Of a stretch of 28,649 bases of DNA, positions 16,186 to 24,699 are shown piece after piece (the stretch's first letter is position 1; each line of letters starts with the position of its first letter). Source of the stretch: Ruminococcaceae bacterium UBA2854. Its GTDB lineage: Bacteria > Bacillota > Clostridia > Oscillospirales > Acutalibacteraceae. A program made the position numbers and the translations under genes. The DNA is taken from the NCBI GenBank assembly GCA_002350765.1, contig DEFK01000026.1:1-28649 (forward strand), read 5' to 3'. The notes beneath the pieces are model-generated. The model did no database searches. It saw only the letters and a program-made list of their open reading frames with translations, and had not been told where the DNA came from.

Positions 16186-19100
16186 TGTAAAATGGACTGA
16201 CGCTCAAAAGGACGCTATAAACGCGCGCGCGGGTTCTGTACTCGTTTCCGCGGCGGCGGGTTCAGGTAAAACCGCCGTACTCGTTCAGAGAATTATTGAC
16301 TCAATTACCGATAAAGAAAACCCCGTTTCTATCGACAGAATGTTGATAGTTACTTTTACCCGAGCGGCAAGCGCAGAAATGCGTTCACGTATCGAAGCGG
16401 CTTTAAACAATCTTTTACTGGACGATCCGTACAATAAATACCTCCTGCGTCAGAAACAGCTTCTCTACAGCGCGATGATATCAACAATCGACGGATTCTG
16501 CACAGAATTTGTACGAAGGTATTTCTATAAGCTTGGTATTCAAAGCGATTTCAGAATCGCCGACGACGGCGAGCTTAATATCCTGCGTTCAAAGGCGCTC
16601 GACAATACTCTTGAAAAATTCTATAACGAAAACAGCTCCGATTTTAAAGAGCTCGTAAATTCGACCTGTACATACAGAAACGACGACAATCTCAGGAATC
16701 ATATCGTAAACACATATAACTTCCTGACCTCTATTCCGTTTATGGATAACTGGATGGATAAGATGCTTTCTCTGTATGACGATATTCCGTTTGAAAATAC
16801 ACCGTATTTTGACTACGTTGTTAAGTATTCGGAGGAATGTGTTTTTTACTGCGATAAGCTTTTATCAACCGCCTTTTCATATCTTGAAAAGGACGAGATT
16901 TTAAAGCCCGAACAGCTTACTAAGCTTTCCGATACTCTTAAAGCCGACGCTATGGTTTTCGACGGTATTCTTAAAGCTTTAAATTCAGGTGATTGGAACA
17001 GTATTAAGAACGCTGTAGATAATGCCGCGTTTGGAAGATTTCCGACATTCAGAGGCGCTTCTGACGATAATTATAAAGAAATTATTAAAAACCTACGCAA
17101 TAATTATAAGGATGAGATAAAAAAGCTCGGCGCGCTGTTTAATAAGGATATCGACAGTATTAACACTATAACCAAAGAACTCTATCCGATTATTAAAATG
17201 TTTTTTACGTGTGTTAAAGAGTTCCGAGCTGAGTTTTCCGCGCTTAAAGCAGAGAAAAACATTCTCGACTTCGCCGATATCGAGACGTTGATGGTGAACC
17301 TGCTTTGTGAGTGTAAGGACGGCGAATACGTATATACCGATATTTCCGAGGAAATATCTTCTATGTTCGACGCCGTTCTCGTGGACGAATTCCAGGATAT
17401 AAACGAAGTACAGGATTTACTGTTCAGAGCCGTAACGCATAATAAAAACAATCTCTTTGTAGTCGGTGACGTTAAACAGAGTATTTACGGCTTCCGCCAG
17501 GCTAAACCCGAGATTTTTATTAATTATAAGAATAAGTATATGGGTTATAATTCGGAAGATAATAATTACCCCGCGAAAATTATCCTCGATAGAAATTTCA
17601 GGAGCCGTCTCGGTATTACCGAAGCGTGTAATTTTATCTTCTCAACGCTGATGTCCGCTGATGTCGGAGGGCTTGAGTATACCAACGAGGAAAAGCTTGT
17701 CTGCGGAGCCTCTTACCCCGAAAACAACAGTCCTAATATGGAGCTTATGCTTATTAACTCCTCTGAAATAGACGTTGAGAATAACGAAACCGAACTCAGC
17801 TTAGAGGCTAAAAAGGTAGCCGAAAAGATATATAAGCTGATTTTCGAGGAAAAGCTCCAGGTAAAAGACGGTGACAGTACCCGTACAGCTACTTTCGGCG
17901 ATATAGCGATACTATTAAGAAGTCCAAGGGGTGAAACCCGCCGAGCGGTTACGTTCGTTAACGAGCTGATAAAAAGCGGTATTCCGACTATTTCCCAGGA
18001 GAAAAACAGCTTTTTTGACGCGCCCGAAATAAAGCTTATGCTTAATTTCCTAAGTATAATTGATAACCCCGTACAGGATATACCGCTGTTATCCGTGCTG
18101 ATGAGCCCGATGTTTTCTTTTACAAGCGGCGATATAGCGAAGCTGAGAATATCCGACAGAAAATCTCCGCTATATATCGCGCTTAAAAACAGCGATGATA
18201 AGAAATGCCTTAAGTTTATTGAGCTTCTCGATAAGCTCAGAACGCTCTGCGTAACCACAACTGTTGACAGGCTTATCGGTATTATTTTGAATATGACGGG
18301 CTTTGACTGCGTAGCGATGGCGGGGGAAAAGTTCAACGTAAATAATATCTATCTTCTCCAAAGCTACGCGCGCTCATATGCCGAAAACGGATACAAAACC
18401 CTTACCGCGTTTATGAATTATATAAACAGGATGAAGGATAAGGGCACTATCCTTAACTCCGTAAACGATATTACCGATTCAAGCCGTAACGCCGTTAAGG
18501 TTATGAGTATCCACGCCAGTAAGGGTTTAGAGTTCCCGATATGCTTTATCTCCAGCACATCTACCGAGTTTAACCTGAGAGATACCGCCTATGACCTTGT
18601 TTTAAACAGCGAAAACGGAATAGGCTTCAGGATAAAAAAAGACATTCTAAAGTTCGATACTCCTCAGAGAAAAATCCTCTCGCTTATGCAGAAGGATATG
18701 ATGATTTCCGAGGAGATGAGAATACTTTACGTAGCCTTAACACGAGCTAAGGAAAGGCTGATTATTACTTCCGTTAATAAAGATCCGCAAAAGTATCTTA
18801 CGAATTTAGAGAGTAAAATCGCGAGCTATCCGATTTCCTCCTACGCGGTTAAGAATATGAGTTCCTACAGCGATTGGCTGTTTACCTGCGCTTTAACTAA
18901 TCCCTCCTGCAACATCCGTATTAATAACGAACCCGATTACACTTACTATAAAGAGGAATATAAGCCTTGGAAGGTATCGATTATTGACAACGGAGAAACA
19001 GAGGATATTGTACACGATGAGATTTCCGTTGAGAATTCCGTTGACGAGGAAGCTGAAATAAACAGCGAGTTTTTAGAGCAGTTTAAATCGAGAATAGAGT

Positions 19101-19735
19101 TTAAATACAAGAACGCTCCGCTGTCATCCTTACCGCAAAAAATCAGCGCGTCCGACTTCGCCCACAGGGATAATAAGATTTTTAACAAAATTCTTAAAAA
19201 GCCTAATTTCCTGTCCGAAAGCGATATAACCGCCGCTGAAAAAGGAACAGCATTCCATAATTTTATGGAACGCTGCGACTTAGTTAAAGCTATGGAAAAC
19301 TGCGAGGCGGAAGCTCAACGGCTTTGTAATCGCGGGTATTTAACCGAACGTCAGGTTAAAATACTGAATTATAAAGACCTCGAAAAATTCCTATCAGGTA
19401 AGCTGATTGAACGTGTGCTTAAAAGCGAAAGCTATATGCGCGAGTATCAGTTTACGGTAAAAATCGACGCGTCCGTATATAATCCCGAGCTGAACAAAAA
19501 CTTTACAGACAAAAAAATCGTTATGCAGGGCGCGGTGGATTTAGTGTTTATAGAAAACGGCGAGGCTGTCGTTGTCGATTATAAAACCGACAGGGTAAAG
19601 GATATGTCCGAACTGGCATCTCTTTACCGAAAGCAGGTCGAGCTTTATAAAGCCGCTATTGAGGAATGTACCGATTATAAGGTTAAGGAAATAATTATCT
19701 ATTCCGTAAGACTGAATGAAGAAATGATATTATAA
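16178..19735 (+). CDS. addA: ATP-dependent helicase/nuclease subunit A
   Basis: 1185 residues from the preferred start, normal for AddA, the 3'-5' UvrD-like helicase and second nuclease of AddAB. Motifs in order: Q-motif WTDAQKDAI, Walker A AAAGSGKT (25-32), VDEFQD Walker B (D403, E404), GDVKQSIYGFRQAKPEIF, SIHASKGLEFPICF (motif V), LYVALTRAKERLII (motif VI). The C-terminal RecB-like nuclease has GTAFHNFMER, GAVDLVF and VVDYKTDR (D1134, K1136). The usual DEYQDTN helicase motif reads DEFQDIN, a mild substitution. Start choice: AAGGAG at 16163-16168 is spaced 9 bases from the ATG at 16178, whereas the ATG at 16169 directly abuts it. It overlaps addB by 8 bases and ends at a bidirectional terminator. 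Confidence 0.97.
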   Translation: MPDVKWTDAQKDAINARAGSVLVSAAAGSGKTAVLVQRIIDSITDKENPVSIDRMLIVTFTRAASAEMRSRIEAALNNLLLDDPYNKYLLRQKQLLYSAMISTIDGFCTEFVRRYFYKLGIQSDFRIADDGELNILRSKALDNTLEKFYNENSSDFKELVNSTCTYRNDDNLRNHIVNTYNFLTSIPFMDNWMDKMLSLYDDIPFENTPYFDYVVKYSEECVFYCDKLLSTAFSYLEKDEILKPEQLTKLSDTLKADAMVFDGILKALNSGDWNSIKNAVDNAAFGRFPTFRGASDDNYKEIIKNLRNNYKDEIKKLGALFNKDIDSINTITKELYPIIKMFFTCVKEFRAEFSALKAEKNILDFADIETLMVNLLCECKDGEYVYTDISEEISSMFDAVLVDEFQDINEVQDLLFRAVTHNKNNLFVVGDVKQSIYGFRQAKPEIFINYKNKYMGYNSEDNNYPAKIILDRNFRSRLGITEACNFIFSTLMSADVGGLEYTNEEKLVCGASYPENNSPNMELMLINSSEIDVENNETELSLEAKKVAEKIYKLIFEEKLQVKDGDSTRTATFGDIAILLRSPRGETRRAVTFVNELIKSGIPTISQEKNSFFDAPEIKLMLNFLSIIDNPVQDIPLLSVLMSPMFSFTSGDIAKLRISDRKSPLYIALKNSDDKKCLKFIELLDKLRTLCVTTTVDRLIGIILNMTGFDCVAMAGEKFNVNNIYLLQSYARSYAENGYKTLTAFMNYINRMKDKGTILNSVNDITDSSRNAVKVMSIHASKGLEFPICFISSTSTEFNLRDTAYDLVLNSENGIGFRIKKDILKFDTPQRKILSLMQKDMMISEEMRILYVALTRAKERLIITSVNKDPQKYLTNLESKIASYPISSYAVKNMSSYSDWLFTCALTNPSCNIRINNEPDYTYYKEEYKPWKVSIIDNGETEDIVHDEISVENSVDEEAEINSEFLEQFKSRIEFKYKNAPLSSLPQKISASDFAHRDNKIFNKILKKPNFLSESDITAAEKGTAFHNFMERCDLVKAMENCEAEAQRLCNRGYLTERQVKILNYKDLEKFLSGKLIERVLKSESYMREYQFTVKIDASVYNPELNKNFTDKKIVMQGAVDLVFIENGEAVVVDYKTDRVKDMSELASLYRKQVELYKAAIEECTDYKVKEIIIYSVRLNEEMIL

Positions 19736-19764
19736 AAAAACGGCTCAAATGAGCCGTTTTTTTA
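19734..19764. terminator. bidirectional intrinsic terminator between addA and pyrB
   Basis: CGGCTC (19741-19746), AAAT loop, GAGCCG (19751-19756), with seven A before and seven T after. It therefore gives a stem plus T run on both strands and can end addA and the convergent pyrB. Confidence 0.92.
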
Positions 19765-19830
19765 TAAGGCTTCTCCTTGAGGAGAAGCTGTCGGCACAGC
19801 CGACTGATGAGGTGTAGCCGCGAAGCGCCG
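19765..19830. repeat. twin-hairpin element, possible dispersed intergenic repeat
   Basis: Two adjacent perfect hairpins: GCTTCTCC/GGAGAAGC (19769-19776 and 19781-19788, TTGA loop) and GTCGGC/GCCGAC (19790-19795 and 19799-19804, ACA loop). A GC-richer tail with TGATGAGGTG and GCGAAGCGC follows. Composition differs from neighbouring intergenic DNA. From memory, similar sequence recurs between genes of gut Firmicutes, but no second copy is in this window. It lies in the 3' untranslated region of pyrB. Confidence 0.5.
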
Positions 19831-19832
19831 TA

Positions 19833-20912
19833 TTATTCTATTTTACTGTCGCAGTAATCGCAGAAGCAATCATTATCCTTTTTATAAGTGTTTCTCGGTA
19901 GATAGAACTGCTGCGGATCGTTTGTAATACATTTTTCGTTAGGACATTTTTTATCCTTCTTTATAATCGGGTCGGGAGTGCTGAACGTAAACGCGCCCTC
20001 GGGTCTCAGGAGTAGTACAATAAGCGCCATACGTCCGTACATTCCGTACTCAGCCTGTTTAAAGTAACAAGCTCTCGGGTCATCGTCAACCTCAATCGCG
20101 ATTTCGTCAACTCTCGGAAGCGGATGAAGGATAATCAAATCCTCTTTAGCTAGGCTTAGCTTTTCTTTATCGAGTACGAATACGCCCTTCTGTTTCTGAT
20201 ATTCCTCGTCACTAGCGAATCTTTCGCGCTGGATCCTCGTCATATAAAGTACGTCTAAATCGTAAATAGCGTCGCGGAGATTATCGACTTCTTTGTACTC
20301 GCAACCCTTGTTATCCAGTATATCTTTTATATATTGGGGAACTGATAATTCTTTTGTGGAAATAAGAACAAAGCTGTTATTCTTAAAATGGCTCATTGTT
20401 TTTATAAGCGAGTGAACCGTTCTGCCGTTTAAAAGGTCGCCGCAAAGTCCGATTTTAAGGTTATCGAGCCTACCTTTCTCGAAGCTTAACGTGCATACAT
20501 CCGTTAAGGTCTGGGTGGGGTGGAAGTGTCCTCCGTCACCGCAGTTGATAAGAGGAACGCTGCTGTAAAGCGACGCCGCCTTAGCCGAACCCTCGCTCGG
20601 ATGGCGCATAGCGATTATATCGCTGTAACTGCTTATTATAGTTATAGTGTCTTTTAAATTTTCGCCCTTGGCGACTGATGAGTTCATCGGATTATCGAAA
20701 CCGATAGTCTTACCGCCGAGACGCATCATCGCCGCCTGGAACGACATCTGTGTTCTCGTGGAAGGCTCGTAAAACAGAGTAGCCATAATCTTACCGTCGC
20801 AGGCGTGTTTATAAACTTCGGGACGGCTTTTAATAACCTTAGCGAGGTTGATAGTCTGTTGAAGCTCGTCCGTAGTCATATATTCGAGGTCAATTAAATT
20901 CTTGTGTTCCAT
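19833..20912 (-). CDS. pyrB: aspartate carbamoyltransferase with a C-terminal PyrI-like zinc tail
   Basis: 359 residues against about 305-310 for a plain catalytic chain. It condenses carbamoyl phosphate with aspartate, the first committed step of pyrimidine synthesis. Catalytic motifs are FYEPSTRTQMSF (S51-T54), SSVAKGENLKDT (K82), MRHPSEGSA, GGHFHPTQTLTD and LHPLPRVDE. Q55 follows STRT where arginine is usual. After about residue 305 comes an extra tail with C323-x4-C328 and C351-x2-C354, spaced like the zinc ligands of the PyrI regulatory chain; CPNEKCITN matches PyrI's CPNxxCI. The nucleotide-binding domain of PyrI is absent and no pyrI is in the window. Promoter TTGCAA-17-TAAAAT; AAGGGGG before the ATG. 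No PyrR attenuator was seen. Confidence 0.95.
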   Translation of the reverse strand: MEHKNLIDLEYMTTDELQQTINLAKVIKSRPEVYKHACDGKIMATLFYEPSTRTQMSFQAAMMRLGGKTIGFDNPMNSSVAKGENLKDTITIISSYSDIIAMRHPSEGSAKAASLYSSVPLINCGDGGHFHPTQTLTDVCTLSFEKGRLDNLKIGLCGDLLNGRTVHSLIKTMSHFKNNSFVLISTKELSVPQYIKDILDNKGCEYKEVDNLRDAIYDLDVLYMTRIQRERFASDEEYQKQKGVFVLDKEKLSLAKEDLIILHPLPRVDEIAIEVDDDPRACYFKQAEYGMYGRMALIVLLLRPEGAFTFSTPDPIIKKDKKCPNEKCITNDPQQFYLPRNTYKKDNDCFCDYCDSKIE

Positions 20913-20936
20913 AACGTCCCCCTTGGAATTTTCTAT

Positions 20937-20965
20937 ATTTTATCAAATTTTATAATATATTGCAA
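20937..20965 (-). promoter_or_regulatory. sigma-A-type promoter of pyrB
   Basis: On the reverse strand, TTGCAA (20965-20960) and TAAAAT (20942-20937) with a 17-base spacer, about 25 bases from the pyrB ATG. The leader is too short for an attenuator. Confidence 0.78.
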
Positions 20966-20993
20966 GGGCGGAGTAAATATAAAATCATTAGGC

Positions 20994-21022
20994 TTGATTT
21001 TTAATGACTTATATAGTATAAT
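20994..21022 (+). promoter_or_regulatory. sigma-A-type promoter of tRNA-Leu
   Basis: TTGATT (20994-20999) and TATAAT (21017-21022) with a 17-base spacer, 13 bases before the mature tRNA 5' end. Confidence 0.8.
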
Positions 21023-21035
21023 AATTTGGAAATAA

Positions 21036-21122
21036 GCCGGTGTGATGGAATTGGCAGACGTGCAAGACTCAAAATCTTGTGTCCGCGAGGACGTGCGGGT
21101 TCGACCCCCGCCACCGGCACCA
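21036..21122 (+). tRNA. tRNA-Leu (anticodon CAA)
   Basis: 87 bases including an encoded CCA. The acceptor stem is GCCGGTG (21036-21042) with CACCGGC (21112-21118). The anticodon stem CAAGA/TCTTG encloses loop CTCAAAA, giving anticodon CAA that reads UUG. A long variable arm (GTCCGCGAGGAC) marks a class II tRNA, and GGTTCGACCCC is the T arm. It has its own promoter and terminator, so it is a single-gene unit. Confidence 0.97.
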
Positions 21123-21165
21123 ACAGTACAGGAGTGTCCTTTTGGATGCTCCTGTACTGTTTTTT
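21122..21165 (+). terminator. intrinsic terminator of tRNA-Leu
   Basis: ACAGTACAGGAG (21123-21134) pairs perfectly with CTCCTGTACTGT (21149-21160), followed by TTTTT. Confidence 0.93.
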
Positions 21166-21191
21166 ATAACTGTTTAAGTTCATCCTGACGA

Positions 21192-21220
21192 TTGACACTT
21201 TTTTAATATCCTGTTATAAT
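21192..21220 (+). promoter_or_regulatory. consensus sigma-A promoter of the exported phosphohydrolase operon
   Basis: TTGACA (21192-21197), 17-base spacer, TATAAT (21215-21220), with TGT before the -10 box: a perfect consensus plus extended -10, the strongest promoter in the window. Confidence 0.92.
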
Positions 21221-21268
21221 GACTATGGATTTTTATAGATTTCAGGTAATTTTAAGGGGATAATATTA

Positions 21269-22606
21269 ATGAAAAGACGGGTAATTACAGCCTCGTCTGT
21301 TATAGTGATTTTAGCTCTTATTATTGTTTTATTCAACACATTCACGGTTGATTCATCACTTAAATACAATGGTGTTTTAAAGCTTGACGAGTTTGATGAT
21401 AATATTATAAATTATACGTACAATAATGAGGTAGTATGTCACAACAGCGAGTTCCTAGGCGCGCAATATAATAATTCCGACAGGTCTAAAGCGCGTTTTG
21501 TAAGCGTAGTGCATTCCGATATTCTAAGACTTTGCGACGACTACGGCTTTATGTTTTATACTGTTGATAAAAAAAGTGTTGATGAAGATATAAAGAACAT
21601 TACCGCGGAATTAACCGATATTAAAGCTGATAATAAATACAAAAAGTATAGCTGTAAAAACAGCGTTAATAATGTTTTCTCGGGAAACTACGGCAATAAC
21701 GATTATAATTTCCTAAGCCCTGGTTATTCAAGATATAAATATATTTCCGTTTCTATGAGCGGTATTAAGGACGATAAATACTTAATCGCGAAGTTTTATA
21801 CTCTTTTAAACGGTAACTATCATTTCGCTATATCTAACTCCAACCTGCGCGGCTGCGTGTATTCTACATCCAACGTGATTAACGATGTCAGGGATAAGAT
21901 CCAGTTAGCGGGGCATAGGGGAGCTATGGATATCGCTCCCGAGAATACTCTCGTTTCCTTTGAAAAGGCGGCAGAGCGCGGTTATCCCGAGGTTGAAACC
22001 GATTTTTGGGTAACGAACAGCGGAGATATACTCTGTCTGCATAACGAGAATCTCGAAAAATGCGGACGTCGTGACCTTAATATACGAGATTTAACCGTCC
22101 AATCAAGGTTTAATTTTCCGATTATAAATGATAAAAACGCTCCTTTCTATAAACCGCAGTACATTCCTACTATTGAGGAAGTTGTAAAAAAGGTGTCCGA
22201 GTTAAAGCTAAAGCTGTTTCTACACGTTAAGGACAGGGATACGTCGGATGAAAAAATAGAGGAAGTAAAAAACATTTTATTAAAGTATAATATGTTTGAT
22301 AAAACTACCTTTGTATCCTCGTCGCCGTTCTGTGTTCAGAACCTGGCTAGACATAATTGTATTACATGTTATCTTGTTGTATTTCCTTCCGATACCGCTA
22401 TTGAAAACGCGTTTAATCTTTGTGATGAATACAACTTATCGGGTATTATGGTAAAGTATATTTCAGGATTCCCGAAAGCTGAAAATGTTGAAAAAGCCCA
22501 CGAAAAGAACTTGCGTTTTGGCGCGTATAACGCCAACAACATAAGTAAGCTTATGTGGCTTGTTGATAATAATTGTGATTATATAATGTTAAATAATTGG
22601 ATGTAG
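21269..22606 (+). CDS. membrane-anchored glycerophosphodiester phosphodiesterase-like protein
   Basis: 445 residues. An N-terminal hydrophobic helix (about 5-24) anchors or exports it. Residues about 30-205 form a Y/N/D-rich domain I do not recognise. The GDPD TIM-barrel domain (about 212-445) shows AGHRGAMDIAPENT (H216, R217), VETDFWVT (E243, D245) and CLHNENL (H258). GDPDs cut glycerophosphodiesters to glycerol-3-phosphate and an alcohol. Two usual positions differ: the HD pair reads HN (N259), and the Glu of the E-x-K motif reads H in FLHVKD (H319). Activity or metal preference may therefore be altered. AAGGGGAT precedes the ATG, and the consensus promoter sits upstream. Operon with the dockerin phosphoesterase 21 bases downstream. 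Confidence 0.85.
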   Translation: MKRRVITASSVIVILALIIVLFNTFTVDSSLKYNGVLKLDEFDDNIINYTYNNEVVCHNSEFLGAQYNNSDRSKARFVSVVHSDILRLCDDYGFMFYTVDKKSVDEDIKNITAELTDIKADNKYKKYSCKNSVNNVFSGNYGNNDYNFLSPGYSRYKYISVSMSGIKDDKYLIAKFYTLLNGNYHFAISNSNLRGCVYSTSNVINDVRDKIQLAGHRGAMDIAPENTLVSFEKAAERGYPEVETDFWVTNSGDILCLHNENLEKCGRRDLNIRDLTVQSRFNFPIINDKNAPFYKPQYIPTIEEVVKKVSELKLKLFLHVKDRDTSDEKIEEVKNILLKYNMFDKTTFVSSSPFCVQNLARHNCITCYLVVFPSDTAIENAFNLCDEYNLSGIMVKYISGFPKAENVEKAHEKNLRFGAYNANNISKLMWLVDNNCDYIMLNNWM

Positions 22607-22627
22607 TTTATTATGCAGGAGAAAACA

Positions 22628-24694
22628 ATGAAAAGAATTATTGCTGTATTTCTTTCGGTATTTCTTATCGTATCCGTGTTATTTTCGGCTTCTATAAGCT
22701 ATAACGCCTTAACGGCTAAACTAAGTTATATTTTTTCTGAATCGGAAAAAGGCTTTGCCGAGGGCGATATTCTTTTAACCGCTAACGACGGAACATATTG
22801 GCTCTACTGGGCTGATAATAATAAGGCGCTAGAAAACTATAGCGAGATTTGCTCGTTTACCTTTAACTACCACTGTACCCAAAGACACGTTATGCACGAG
22901 CGAAGCGCTATTCCCGCGGGAGCTGTAAAGCTTATTGCGATTAAGTCCGAAAGCGAACCTAAGAATAAGTATGTTAATTCCGCAGACGCGGTATTTAATA
23001 TTCCCAAGGAGCGTCAGCTTTCTCATTCCGAGAGGGATAAGAGATATACATTCGCTTCATATTCGGATGTACACTGTGACGCTGTTAAGAAGAATTATAA
23101 ATATGATGAAATACACTGGCGAAAAGCGCTCGATACCGCTGCTGAGCGTAACGCGCAGTTTATAGTGCTTTCGGGCGACTATGTTAATAATAATACCAGC
23201 TTCGAGGGTATAGTCGTTCCCGAGTGGCGTATATACCAGCGTGTGCTTGCCGAGTCGGATTATTCGGGACCTGTGTACGAAGCGATAGGAAACCACGAAA
23301 TCAGGCAGGATCCTACCGCGGAGCTACCGTTGTTTGTAAACGGCACAGGGCTTGAGGGTGATAAAAGCTCAGCTTCAAACGGTTATTTTGAAAAGACAAT
23401 AAACGGCGACCATTTTCTCTTTATGTCGCTTGAAAAAGGCTTTAGACCGTCTAAGAAGCAGGAGCAGTTCTCAACCGAACAGCTTAACTGGCTCGAGGGA
23501 CGTTTGATGATGTATTCTGGCGACGGCCACAATATCTATATTATCGAGCACGCTCTGTTCTATAAATACGGCGCGGGCGATAGGGTTGACGACGAGCCGT
23601 TTTACGATATCCCGCTTTATGACGAGGCTTCTTCCACCAAGCGCTTTAAATCTATACTCGAGGAGTATAAGGACGCTGTCTTTATTTCGGGACATACTCA
23701 TATCTCGTTTGACGAGCAGTATAATTTCTCCGATAATAACGGCACTTCCGCGCAGATGATTCACAACAGCTCAATCGGCGGAGTTCGTCATATTATAGAT
23801 AACGCGCTTGTCAGCGATTATAAGGAGGACGAGAGCGAGGGTTATATTGTAGACGTATATGACGACGCGATTATATTTAACGGCGCTAATGTATACTATA
23901 ACGAGTATAATCCGAACTGGTGCTATATCGTAAAGCCTTCGTCCGTTATTAAAGGCGTTGCGAGCGCTTCCGATAATGACGCTCCCGAAACCGAGGATGT
24001 CGAAAGCTTTTATAAGCTCGGAGATGTTAATTTTGATAACAATGTTAATATACGTGACGCTACATTGATACAGTATCATATCGCTAAGCTCAGCTCTTTA
24101 TCACAGCCGCAGATAAAGCTCGCGGATATTAACCAGGACGGTAAAGTTGACGTTAACGATGTTACCGCTTTACAGAAAATTATGGCGGGTATTATCTCTC
24201 GTTCAGGTACTGCCGACAGCTCAGATTACAGAAACACTGTTAAGAAGAATCTCGATTTATACTACAGATATTCTTCGTATGATTCGTATCAGGCGCTTAA
24301 AAGGGTTTATTTAGGTTATTACGGCGACGATACGCTAAAAAAATACAACGATAAACTGTTAAAGGTTGTTGATAAGAATAACGTAGATAAAGCGGAGTCT
24401 ATGACCGTTTATTTCGAGAATACCGAGAAATGGGCTAACGTATACGCTTATAACTGGGGAGATAACGGCAACGTAAAAGCGTCACCTGGCACCAAGCTTT
24501 CTTCTGTCGGAAAAAGCGAAAGCGGAAATGACATCTATAAATACACTATTCCCGATAAACAGTATTATAAATTCCGCTTCTCTGACGGTACAAATAAAAC
24601 CCAGGATATTATGTTCTATTCGGGTAATGTATGCTACTATATTTACGAGAAAACTACCTCGCTAAAGGTTAAAAGCTATAAATATACAGGATAA
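22628..24694 (+). CDS. secreted metallophosphoesterase with dockerin and CBM26-like starch-binding module
   Basis: 688 residues, modular. A signal peptide lies at about 1-29. An N-terminal beta-rich region (about 30-135) precedes a calcineurin-like phosphoesterase domain (about 138-400) with SDVH (D147, H149), SGDY (D184), GNHE (N222, H223) and GHTH (H356, H358), all metal ligands expected for the family. A type I dockerin spans about 463-523, with two calcium loops: DVNFDNNVNIRD (466-477) and DINQDGKVDVND (500-511). After a linker helix, residues about 592-660 (MTVYFENTEKWANVYAYNW onward) resemble starch-binding module CBM26. It probably sits on a cohesin scaffold outside the cell. Start choice: GCAGGAG (22615-22621) serves ATG 22628, not the in-frame ATG at 22613. 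Substrate unknown. Confidence 0.88.
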   Translation: MKRIIAVFLSVFLIVSVLFSASISYNALTAKLSYIFSESEKGFAEGDILLTANDGTYWLYWADNNKALENYSEICSFTFNYHCTQRHVMHERSAIPAGAVKLIAIKSESEPKNKYVNSADAVFNIPKERQLSHSERDKRYTFASYSDVHCDAVKKNYKYDEIHWRKALDTAAERNAQFIVLSGDYVNNNTSFEGIVVPEWRIYQRVLAESDYSGPVYEAIGNHEIRQDPTAELPLFVNGTGLEGDKSSASNGYFEKTINGDHFLFMSLEKGFRPSKKQEQFSTEQLNWLEGRLMMYSGDGHNIYIIEHALFYKYGAGDRVDDEPFYDIPLYDEASSTKRFKSILEEYKDAVFISGHTHISFDEQYNFSDNNGTSAQMIHNSSIGGVRHIIDNALVSDYKEDESEGYIVDVYDDAIIFNGANVYYNEYNPNWCYIVKPSSVIKGVASASDNDAPETEDVESFYKLGDVNFDNNVNIRDATLIQYHIAKLSSLSQPQIKLADINQDGKVDVNDVTALQKIMAGIISRSGTADSSDYRNTVKKNLDLYYRYSSYDSYQALKRVYLGYYGDDTLKKYNDKLLKVVDKNNVDKAESMTVYFENTEKWANVYAYNWGDNGNVKASPGTKLSSVGKSESGNDIYKYTIPDKQYYKFRFSDGTNKTQDIMFYSGNVCYYIYEKTTSLKVKSYKYTG

Positions 24695-24699
24695 TGGTA

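Noticed and set aside
17713..18336. 207-codon reverse ORF
   Set aside because: It lies wholly inside addA helicase sequence in another frame; its serine/isoleucine-rich composition is typical of an antisense shadow.
20913..20936. PyrR-type attenuator before pyrB
   Set aside because: The leader between the promoter and the ATG is only about 20 bases, too short for terminator/antiterminator folding.
21001..21198. 65-codon reverse ORF across the tRNA region, including a VAGVEPARPRG-type stretch
   Set aside because: It is the antisense translation of tRNA-Leu, a well-known spurious protein pattern; the tRNA structure is unambiguous.
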